Below the pieces are notes generated by a model. The model saw only the letters and a program-made list of their open reading frames with translations, did not search any database and was not told the DNA's origin. The position numbers and the translations under genes were made by a program. A stretch of 46,652 nt of DNA from Paraburkholderia madseniana. Lineage in GTDB: Bacteria; Pseudomonadota; Gammaproteobacteria; Burkholderiales; Burkholderiaceae. How positions within the stretch are numbered: the stretch's first letter is position 1; each line of letters starts with the position of its first letter. Below, one piece after another: positions 40,465 to 46,652 of this stretch. Location of the stretch: the NCBI RefSeq assembly GCF_009690905.1, contig NZ_VOSW01000072.1, positions 1-46,652 of the forward strand, in the 5' to 3' direction.

Positions 40465-43230
40465 GTGCCACCGCTACGCGCAATCAATCTGCTCCAGTCG
40501 AAGGAAGGTGCCCGTCTCCATGGTCCGGAACTCGACCGCTGGCGCCGCTGGGGGCCTTATCTAAGCGACCGGCAATGGGGCACCGTTCGCGAAGACTACA
40601 GCGAATACGGCACCGCATGGGACTACTTTCCGCACGACCATGCGCGCAGCCGCATGTACCGCTGGGGTGAGGACGGCATTGCCGGATTCGGCAACGACCC
40701 GCTCGACTGGTGCGTATCGCTCGCCCTCTGGAACGGGCACGATCCGATCATCAAGGACCGGCTCTTCGGGCTGACGAACGCGCAAGGCAATCACGGCGAG
40801 GACGTGAAGGAGCTTTACTTCTATCTCGACGGCACGCCGACGCATTCGTACATGAAGATGCTGTACAAGTATCCTCACGACGCGTACCCGTACCAGGATC
40901 TGATCGATGAAAATCTGCGGCGCGGCGCCGATCAGCCCGAATATGAAATTCTCGATACGGGCGTGTTCGACGATAACCGCTACTTCGACGTCTGCGTCGA
41001 GTATGCGAAGCACACGCCCGACGATATCGTAATGCGCGTTAGCGTCGAAAACCGCGCGGATCAGCGCGCGGCGCTTCATCTGTTGCCGCAATTCTGGGCG
41101 CGCAACCGATGGGCGTGGTCGGGCAAGCCCGGCAAGCCGTCGCTCACGCTGGAGCCGAATACTGAGGAAGGCGCGCGCGTCGTCGCGCACAATCCCGCGC
41201 TCGGAACGATGATCGTGACGGCGTCGGCGCAACAGCCGATCGAGTGGCTCTTCTGTGAAAACGAAACGAATGTGCGCCGCATTTTCGGCTTCGAAGGAGC
41301 GGGACCGTTCAAGGACGGCTTCAATGACTACCTCGTTGACGGCGACGAGCAGGCAATCCGGCGCGACAAGGGCACCCGCGCCGCCGCGCATGTGTATCTA
41401 CAGTTCGCGCCTCATGAGCGCTCGGTGCTGTATCTGCGCTGGCGTCCAGAATCGTCCCCGGCTGCGGCTTCGAATACCGTGCCGCTCGAGATCAACGAGC
41501 TCTTTGCGCGCCGGCAAGCGGAGGCCGACGAATTCTATGCGGCGCTTCAGCACGACATCCCCGACGCCGATGCTCGGCTCGTGCAGCGTCAGGCGCTCGC
41601 CGGCATGCTGTGGTCGAAGCAGTACTACCAGTTCGACGTGACGCGCTGGCATGACGGCGACCCCGGCCAACCGAATCCACCGAGAGCACGGAGGCGCGGC
41701 CGCAACGCGGACTGGCGGCACATGTGCAATGGCGACGTCGTGTCGATGCCCGACAAGTGGGAGTATCCATGGTACGCGTCGTGGGACCTCGCGTTTCATG
41801 CGGTCGCGTTCGCCATGATCGATCCCGACTTCGCGAAGAAGCAATTGCTGCTGCTCGTGAAGGAGCGTTATATGCATCCGAACGGGCAATTGCCCGCCTA
41901 CGAGTGGGCGTTCGGCGATGCGAATCCGCCCGTTCATGCGTGGGCAACATGGCGTGTGTATGAACTCGACCGCGAGGTGACGGGCATTGGCGATCATGAG
42001 TTTCTTGAAGTCATGTTCCACAAGCTGCTGCTCAATTTCTCGTGGTGGGTCAACCGCAAGGACGCCGATGACCGCAACATCTTTCAGGGCGGCTTTCTTG
42101 GGCTCGACAATGTCGGCATCTTCGACCGGTCTTCGCCGCTGCCGACTGGCGGCCGCATAGATCAGGCCGATGGCACTGCGTGGATGGCCTCATACGCGCT
42201 CGACCTGATGCAGATCGGCCTCGAACTGGCGATGACGAACAGCGCGTACGTCGAAATCGCGGTGAAGTTCTTCGAGCACTTTCTGTATATCGCGGAAGCG
42301 GTCAGTTGCAGCGAAGGCTGCAGAACAGGGTTATGGGACGGACAAGACGAATTCTTCTACGACGTACTGCACCTTCCGGACGGTACCCGTGTGCCAATGC
42401 GCATTCGTTCAATCGTCGGACTGATTCCTCTGTTCGCCGTTCACGTGCTCGAGGATCGGGTGTACGGTCATCTGCCGGGATTGCGCGAACGGCTGGCGTG
42501 GTTTCTCGATCATCGGCCCAATCTGGCAAAGCTGGTCTCGCGCTGGACCGAACCCGGCACGGGCAACACGACGCTGCTGTCGCTGTTGCGCGGACAGCGG
42601 ATGACAGCGCTGTTGCGCCGCGCGCTCGATGAAAACGAATTTCTCTCCGAGCACGGCGTGCGGGCGCTTTCCCGTGTGCATCGGGATGCACCGTACGTCT
42701 TCGACCATGATGGCGTGAGCCTCCGCGTTCAATACCAGCCAGCCGAATCGGACTCGCGTGTTTTTGGCGGCAATTCGAACTGGCGCGGGCCGATCTGGAT
42801 ACCAGTCAACTATCTGCTGATCGAATCGCTGTATGAGTTCTATCGCTACTACGGTGATGAGTTTCGCATCGAATATCCGACGGGATCGGGCAACCGCGCT
42901 TCGCTGAGCGGGATCGCCGACGACCTTGCACGGCGAGTCACCACGCTCTTTCTCAAAGACGCACAAGGCGTGCGGCCCGTGATGGCCGCTTATCCGATGC
43001 TGCAAGCCGACCCGCGTTCGCAGGATCTCGTCCTGTTCCATGAGTACTTTCACGGCGACACTGGACGCGGGGTCGGCGCTTCGCATCAGACCGGCTGGAG
43101 CGGGCTCGTCGCGCTGCTGCTCCAGCCGCGCATGATGAAGCTGTCCCATGTAGCGCCTGATGTTGCGCCCGATGTAGCGCCTGATGTTGCGTCGGTGGCC
43201 GAAGACACCGCATCAGCCATGGCTCGGTAG
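40465..43230 (+). CDS. GH63-like glucosidase (MGH1-type)
   Basis: The product, about 921 residues, is a large cytosolic glycoside hydrolase of the GH63/MGH1-like group. It opens with RWRRWGPYLSDRQWGTVRED and YSEYGTAWDYFPHDHARSR, then RWGEDGIAGFGNDPLDWCVS. The (alpha/alpha)6 barrel follows with MPDKWEYPWYASWDLAFHAV, GQLPAYEWAFGDANPPVHAW and FQGGFLGLDNVGIFDRSS. NSNWRGPIWIPVNYLLIESL and HQTGWSGLVALLLQP end the barrel. These are features of bacterial relatives of processing alpha-glucosidase I, acting on alpha-glucosides. No signal peptide is present. GTG 40465 is chosen because GGGAGG lies four bases upstream; ATG 40438 is an alternative. A VAPD repeat sits at the C-terminus. Confidence 0.87.
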   Translation: MPPLRAINLLQSKEGARLHGPELDRWRRWGPYLSDRQWGTVREDYSEYGTAWDYFPHDHARSRMYRWGEDGIAGFGNDPLDWCVSLALWNGHDPIIKDRLFGLTNAQGNHGEDVKELYFYLDGTPTHSYMKMLYKYPHDAYPYQDLIDENLRRGADQPEYEILDTGVFDDNRYFDVCVEYAKHTPDDIVMRVSVENRADQRAALHLLPQFWARNRWAWSGKPGKPSLTLEPNTEEGARVVAHNPALGTMIVTASAQQPIEWLFCENETNVRRIFGFEGAGPFKDGFNDYLVDGDEQAIRRDKGTRAAAHVYLQFAPHERSVLYLRWRPESSPAAASNTVPLEINELFARRQAEADEFYAALQHDIPDADARLVQRQALAGMLWSKQYYQFDVTRWHDGDPGQPNPPRARRRGRNADWRHMCNGDVVSMPDKWEYPWYASWDLAFHAVAFAMIDPDFAKKQLLLLVKERYMHPNGQLPAYEWAFGDANPPVHAWATWRVYELDREVTGIGDHEFLEVMFHKLLLNFSWWVNRKDADDRNIFQGGFLGLDNVGIFDRSSPLPTGGRIDQADGTAWMASYALDLMQIGLELAMTNSAYVEIAVKFFEHFLYIAEAVSCSEGCRTGLWDGQDEFFYDVLHLPDGTRVPMRIRSIVGLIPLFAVHVLEDRVYGHLPGLRERLAWFLDHRPNLAKLVSRWTEPGTGNTTLLSLLRGQRMTALLRRALDENEFLSEHGVRALSRVHRDAPYVFDHDGVSLRVQYQPAESDSRVFGGNSNWRGPIWIPVNYLLIESLYEFYRYYGDEFRIEYPTGSGNRASLSGIADDLARRVTTLFLKDAQGVRPVMAAYPMLQADPRSQDLVLFHEYFHGDTGRGVGASHQTGWSGLVALLLQPRMMKLSHVAPDVAPDVAPDVASVAEDTASAMAR
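43150..43191 (+). repeat. 12-bp tandem repeat encoding VAPD
   Basis: Three and a half 12-bp units of the type GTAGCGCCTGAT / GTTGCGCCCGAT encode Val-Ala-Pro-Asp repeats in the last 30 residues of the glucosidase. Repeat expansion here would lengthen the tail in frame. Confidence 0.85.
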
Positions 43231-43254
43231 CGATGTGTTAGCGTTCCACCGCGA

Positions 43255-43430
43255 AACAGGCTGCCTGGCGACGTCGACTATTTCACGAAGGTTCAGGACT
43301 ACGACGAACAGGACTGGTCGAACAACATCGCAACGCACCAGGCGATCATGCTCGGCGACGTTGCGATTGTTCCGGTTACTTTCGGCTCGAAAGACAAAAT
43401 CAGCCTGTTGGTGTTTCTCCGCAAGCAAGG
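43255..43430 (+). pseudogene. internal fragment of a DUF3828 gene
   Basis: These 176 bp align without gaps to 20644-20819 inside the DUF3828 gene (residues starting NRLPGDVDYFTKVQDYDEQD, ending FLRKQG), with roughly a dozen base differences. The 5' part, including the signal peptide, and the last 16 codons are missing. The fragment joins the duplicated DUF4148 segment at a shared CAAGG. It is a relic of a paralogue and not a recent copy of 20416-20868. Confidence 0.85.
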
Positions 43431-43895
43431 CGTCGGCCATCCCGTGCATCTGCTCATTCTCCGCCGTAGAGCGCGTTCAGGCGATCCATCGTGCCGTCCT
43501 GCTGGGCGCGCTGCAATTCCTGTTTGACCTCCGCGCGAGTCTTGCCATGGATGGCACCGCTATCGCTACCGCCCACGGACGTACCGCCGACTGCGTCCGA
43601 CGTCATAGCTGCGTTGCTGTCGGTGGTCGTTTTGGATGTGTCGGTGTTGTCACCCGCATAGGCGAGCGTGGTGCACAACGTCAATGCGGCAATAGGGATC
43701 AAAGTCAGAGCTTTCATCATATTCTCCAGCATGGTGCATGACATGCCCGACGCCAATCGAATCACACAGTTTGCGCCGGGATTTCGTGCCGCTTCGAAAA
43801 GCATCAAGGGTTCTCGCAAAGACTCGGCACGCTCTTGTAATACCCGGGCAGAATTTCCTTTATTCCCGAGTGATCTCCCTTTTTTGTATCGCGAC
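43427..43895. repeat. 469-bp duplicated segment, copy 2
   Basis: The segment is homologous to 29852-30319 and contains a DUF4148 gene with its upstream region, which is also conserved. That argues for preserved promoter sequence in both copies. Left of it is the DUF3828 fragment. Right of it, 43896-44003 holds no recognised gene. Confidence 0.85.
43454..43717 (-). CDS. small secreted DUF4148 protein, copy 2
   Basis: The 87-residue product has the same length as copy 1, the same signal peptide (MKALTLIPIAALTLCTTLAYA) and the same DUF4148 core (KTRAEVKQELQRAQQDGTMD). The differences are mostly in the Ser/Thr linker and the last residue. The reading frame is intact, so the gene has been kept since duplication. 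The second of two ATG codons (43715-43717) is preferred, with GGAGAATATG upstream. Confidence 0.83.
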   Translation of the reverse strand: MKALTLIPIAALTLCTTLAYAGDNTDTSKTTTDSNAAMTSDAVGGTSVGGSDSGAIHGKTRAEVKQELQRAQQDGTMDRLNALYGGE

Positions 43896-44003
43896 TTGCC
43901 CCGTTCTTTCCCTACTCTTTTGTAGGATATTTACCCATCGGCGCTGTCAAAAGCTTGCGCGACAATCGTCTACAACACACTAGCCGGTCGGTACGTCAAG
44001 ATC

Positions 44004-44279
44004 ATGCCTCGCCTTTTCAATTCGAAGATTGGCGGCATTCTCAGATTGCTTGCAATCCCGATGGCAATGCTCGCACCGCCGGTCTCGCAAACCCTTTCGG
44101 CTGATCAACGTGTCGATCTGACCGCGGGCGCTTTCTGTTCCGCGCGAAACGGTCCCGACTCTCAATTACCCAACGATGTACCTGTCCAGCCGATCCGGCC
44201 CCTTCCGGCTGATGGCACGCATAAGGAAGGTGCTATACGGGCCCGCTATCCGACGGATAGAATCCTGAAAAATTTTTGA
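44004..44279 (+). CDS. small DUF2946-like protein, possibly degenerate
   Basis: The 91-residue frame starts with a hydrophobic segment (ILRLLAIPMAMLAPPVSQTL) and then GAFCSARNGPDS. This parallels the next gene's WLGLIAMWLVVFAPLVSQLL and AICSAVDSD. The later CGYC-x4-H motif of DUF2946 is missing and the C-terminus is unrelated. It may be a paralogue that has lost its end, or a distinct small secreted protein. The ribosome binding site is weak (AAGATC). It is six bases before the DUF2946 gene. Confidence 0.45.
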   Translation: MPRLFNSKIGGILRLLAIPMAMLAPPVSQTLSADQRVDLTAGAFCSARNGPDSQLPNDVPVQPIRPLPADGTHKEGAIRARYPTDRILKNF

Positions 44280-44285
44280 CTACCC

Positions 44286-44651
44286 ATGAAGCTCGGCGTC
44301 CACAAACACTCCGTCGCGTGGCTTGGCCTTATCGCCATGTGGCTTGTCGTTTTCGCGCCGCTCGTGAGCCAGTTGCTCGTTGCCTCCCGCGCCGATGAGC
44401 CGGTCAGTGCCATCTGTTCGGCAGTCGACAGTGACGCTCCCGCCGCACACCATGCGTCCCCGGACAAGACCGCAGCGTGTGGATACTGCGACTTCCTCGC
44501 TCATCATGTAGCCGCTCCGAGTGTCCCTCCGGCCGGCCTCGTTGCAACGCTTTCACTAGCGGATGCGCAAGTATCGGCGCCGCCCCCGTTTGTCCCTCAC
44601 TCGGCCGCGTTTCCATCCGGCCGGCCTCGCGATCCTCCCGTCCTTTCCTAG
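44286..44651 (+). CDS. DUF2946 protein
   Basis: The 121-residue protein has an N-terminal hydrophobic segment (about 11-32), a Cys in SAICSAVDSD, then HHASPDKTAACGYCDFLAHH, the Cys/His motif of DUF2946, and a Pro-rich tail. DUF2946 proteins are small envelope proteins often next to copper or TonB-dependent transport genes; the His/Cys content suggests metal handling (inference). ATG 44286 has little ribosome-binding signal, so translation may depend on the preceding small gene. It heads a probable operon with an outer-membrane protein and a TlpA thioredoxin. Confidence 0.78.
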   Translation: MKLGVHKHSVAWLGLIAMWLVVFAPLVSQLLVASRADEPVSAICSAVDSDAPAAHHASPDKTAACGYCDFLAHHVAAPSVPPAGLVATLSLADAQVSAPPPFVPHSAAFPSGRPRDPPVLS

Positions 44652-44788
44652 TCGTTGTTTCTGTCAGTCGCAGCGTCAGCCTGCTTCGTAATCAGGCCGT
44701 CGCGGCAGTCTGTCGTCTCAGGAAAACACGCACGTCCTTCCTCCCGAGGGGGGGTCGACGAGCGCCCGCATCGAGCGGAGAGGAAACC

Positions 44789-45847
44789 ATGTCTACCAAC
44801 CCGAACGCGCTATTGCGCTGCACGCTGCCTTTCGTCATGGCCGCGATCTTTCCCGCTGCGGCTCACGCATGCGCCACTTGCGGCTGCTCCTTGAGCACCG
44901 ATGCAGCGATGGGCTATTCCGCCGCCCCTGGCTGGCGAATCAACATCGAATACAACTTCATCAACCAGAACCAGTTGCGCAGCGGCACCGGTTCAGTGTC
45001 GAACACACAACCCGCCAGCATCAATGACGCCGGTGGCAGCCAGGAGGTGGAGCGCCAGACGATCAATCGATACATCAATCTCGGCATCAGCTATAGCCCA
45101 AGCGCGAGCTGGAACTTCAGTGCGCTCATTCCTTATATTTACCGTAGCCACACGACATATGGCAACGCGACGACGGACCAGCTCACTCCCGACAACGTGA
45201 GCGGCGCAACCAGCAAAGGCCTGGGAGACATCAAGCTGATCGCCAGCTATCAGGGTTTTCTACCTACGCACAATCTTGGATTGCAGCTTGGCGTCAAGTT
45301 ACCCACGGGGCGGTATGGCGGTCAGAACGTCAACACCGGCGCAACCGTTGGGCACAACCCAGTGTTCTTCTCGAACGGCCCCAATGCGGCCGCAGGCCAG
45401 GCGCTCGACACCAGCTTGCAGCCGGGCACCGGCAGTACTGACCTGATTGTAGGGGCCTACTATTACCAGGCGATCAGCCAGAACTTCGACGCGTTCATTA
45501 ACGGGCAATTCCAGTCCGCAATCGTGGAGAATCTCGATCACCCCGGCGCGACATACCGCCCCGGGAATCTGGCCAGTTTGAGCCTCGGCCTGCGCTACGA
45601 GGCGAATCCGAAGTGGGTTCCGCAGTTGCAGATCAACGTTACCCGCAAGAGCCATGACCAGGGCACGCTTGCGGATACTGCGAACACAGCGGGAACCGTC
45701 GTCTATCTCAGCCCCGGCATCACCGTCAACGTATGGAAAAACCTGGAGGTGTATGGCTTCGTGCAGCGCGCTATATACAGCAAACTCGACGGTTATCAGT
45801 TGTTTCCACGCTGGAGCGGCAACGTGGGGATGAGCTATGCGTTCTGA
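44789..45847 (+). CDS. outer-membrane beta-barrel protein with N-terminal CxxCxC
   Basis: The 352-residue protein has a signal peptide (about 1-27, ending AAAHA) followed at once by CATCGCSLSTD (Cys28, 31, 33). A barrel-type sequence then follows with alternating aromatic strands (NIEYNFINQNQLRSGTGSVS, NLGISYSPSASWNFSALIPY, LGLQLGVKLPTGRYGGQN, SLGLRYEANPKWVPQLQINV). It ends in MSYAF, a terminal Phe as expected for BamA-inserted barrels. The mature Cys cluster suggests metal binding or a redox partner. ATG 44789 follows GGAGAGGAAACC. The last 11 bp overlap the TlpA-like gene, so the two are coupled. No family name was recognised with certainty. Confidence 0.8.
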   Translation: MSTNPNALLRCTLPFVMAAIFPAAAHACATCGCSLSTDAAMGYSAAPGWRINIEYNFINQNQLRSGTGSVSNTQPASINDAGGSQEVERQTINRYINLGISYSPSASWNFSALIPYIYRSHTTYGNATTDQLTPDNVSGATSKGLGDIKLIASYQGFLPTHNLGLQLGVKLPTGRYGGQNVNTGATVGHNPVFFSNGPNAAAGQALDTSLQPGTGSTDLIVGAYYYQAISQNFDAFINGQFQSAIVENLDHPGATYRPGNLASLSLGLRYEANPKWVPQLQINVTRKSHDQGTLADTANTAGTVVYLSPGITVNVWKNLEVYGFVQRAIYSKLDGYQLFPRWSGNVGMSYAF

Positions 45848-46421
45848 CGAATCGCGAGCGCCACTGGCGCATGACGACCCCGCCTCCTCGATATCGACTG
45901 CGCGGCGCGCGTGGTTGCGTGCCGTGCTGGCAGTGTGCCTGGGTGCAGGCGGGTTGGGCCGGCCCTTGGTGGCCCGCGCGGCCACGCTGGCCGTTGGTCA
46001 ACCTGCTCCGCCTCTAGTCCTTCATACACTGGATGGCCGGAGCATAAGCAGCGCTGATCTGCTCGGCAAAGTGGTTATTCTGACGTTCTGGGCCACCTGG
46101 TGCGAGCCGTGCCGTGACGAACTGCCTCTGCTGTCGGCCTATGCCGTGCGCAACGCAAATAGCGGGCTGCAAATACTCGGGTTCAGTCTGGATGGAGCAG
46201 ACGATCTGTCAACCGTTCGCGAGGTTGCCGCCGGCCTTAGTTTTCCGGTGGGCCTGCTGGGCAGCGCCTGGGCAGGTGACTACGGGCGCATGTGGCGCAT
46301 TCCGGTGAGCTTCACGATCGGACGAACGGGTCTCCTCGCGGACAACGGGTGGGACGACAAATCTCCCGTTTGGACATCCGATCGCTTGCAACGCGTTGTC
46401 ACGCCACTTCTGAGGCAATAG
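45837..46421 (+). CDS. TlpA/ResA-like periplasmic thiol-disulfide protein
   Basis: The 194-residue protein has an N-terminal export signal with twin Arg (STARRAWLRAVLAVCLGAGG) and a TlpA-type thioredoxin domain: AVGQPAPPLVLHTLDGRSIS, VVILTFWATWCEPCRDELPL with the active-site WCEPC (Cys89, Cys92), and GFSLDGADDLSTVREVA. The cis-Pro is probably in WRIPVSFTIG. Such proteins reduce disulfides in apocytochromes, CuA sites or other envelope proteins. Its start overlaps the outer-membrane protein gene by 11 bp, so it may keep that protein's CxxCxC cluster reduced (inference). No terminator is evident before 46495. Confidence 0.88.
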   Translation: MRSDESRAPLAHDDPASSISTARRAWLRAVLAVCLGAGGLGRPLVARAATLAVGQPAPPLVLHTLDGRSISSADLLGKVVILTFWATWCEPCRDELPLLSAYAVRNANSGLQILGFSLDGADDLSTVREVAAGLSFPVGLLGSAWAGDYGRMWRIPVSFTIGRTGLLADNGWDDKSPVWTSDRLQRVVTPLLRQ

Positions 46422-46494
46422 AGGCGTAAATGACGGGTGCGAATTGTGGTGACCGTCTGCTTACGAGCCCACCGGATTTGACCGTTTCGCGCTT

Positions 46495-46652
46495 CTAAAC
46501 AGCCAGGACCGACACTGCCTTCGTCACCAGATAACCTTCCATCGCCTCCGGACCGCCTTCCGACCCATAGCCCGAATCCTTCACGCCGCCAAACGGCATT
46601 TCCGGCCAGGGCGTGGCAGGCTGGTTGATCCACAGCATGCCGACTTCCATCT
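46495..46652 (-). CDS. 3' end of an aldehyde dehydrogenase gene
   Basis: The minus strand at the right edge encodes the last 51-52 residues of an NAD(P)-dependent aldehyde dehydrogenase. They read MEVGMLWINQPATPWPEMPF and GGVKDSGYGSEGGPEAMEGY, then LVTKAVSVLAV and a stop at 46495. The PFGGxKxSGxGxEGGxEAxxxY pattern is typical of the succinate-semialdehyde dehydrogenase-like branch. The rest lies outside the window. It is convergent with the TlpA-like gene. Confidence 0.85.
   Translation of the reverse strand, partial: MEVGMLWINQPATPWPEMPFGGVKDSGYGSEGGPEAMEGYLVTKAVSVLAV

Overview
The window looks like chromosomal DNA of a Burkholderiaceae member, most likely Paraburkholderia or Caballeronia. 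The reasons are the high GC content, DUF4148 and DUF2946 genes, an MHS-type transporter next to a QuiC-type dehydroshikimate dehydratase, and an LrgAB pair. This assignment rests on gene families, not on a marker gene. I saw no rRNA, tRNA, CRISPR array, prophage or intact insertion sequence.

Layout. 1-6.1 kb (minus strand): the first codons of an unidentified gene, a secreted PQQ-type beta-propeller, and a hybrid histidine kinase overlapping the gene for a periplasmic sugar-binding-type protein (a LuxPQ-like sensor pair). 6.2-9.5 kb: an RlpA-like lipoprotein, a possible Cys-rich microprotein, a FIST-domain sensor and an RNase Z-like metallo-beta-lactamase-fold hydrolase. 9.6-12.3 kb: a DUF417 membrane protein and an AroE-like dehydrogenase among truncated gene stubs. 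12.3-18.9 kb (plus strand): a catabolic cluster with an MHS/MFS importer, a Gfo/Idh/MocA oxidoreductase, a BKACE beta-keto acid cleavage enzyme, QuiC and a second TIM-barrel enzyme. Together with the AroE-like protein it probably imports a cyclohexane-type polyol or quinate/shikimate-like compound and oxidises it towards protocatechuate. 19-23.6 kb: a barnase/RNase Sa-like lipoprotein lacking both catalytic acid/base residues, a DUF3828 protein, an M14 carboxypeptidase and a PH-domain membrane protein. 23.7-27.5 kb: two SDRs and two cupins, divergent from a LysR regulator. 27.6-33 kb: an SH3 protein, LrgAB, DUF4148, and a NarL-type two-component system with a MASE1 sensor. 33.3-38.2 kb: a secreted propeller-like protein, a TrmB-type regulator divergent from a YcaC-like hydrolase, a periplasmic VOC protein and a DUF1275 protein. 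38.3-43.2 kb: a cyclic-nucleotide-binding/thioredoxin-reductase-like fusion divergent from a GH63-like glucosidase. 43.2-46.6 kb: a chimeric duplication carrying a second DUF4148 gene, then a DUF2946/Cys-rich outer-membrane protein/TlpA cluster, and the 3' end of an aldehyde dehydrogenase.

Two themes stand out. First, many intergenic gaps hold stubs that keep the start and N-terminus of a known family and then end abruptly (carboxymuconolactone decarboxylase, TlpA thioredoxin, CsbD, SDR, amidohydrolase, perhaps DoxX). This points to repeated deletion. Second, several intact genes have lost residues that define their family: the AroE-like protein lacks the Ser-x-Ser carboxylate clamp, the RNase lipoprotein lacks its Glu and His, and the TrxR-like fusion lacks CxxC. 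These proteins may have changed function. Identifications come from reading the translated sequences by eye. No database search was run.
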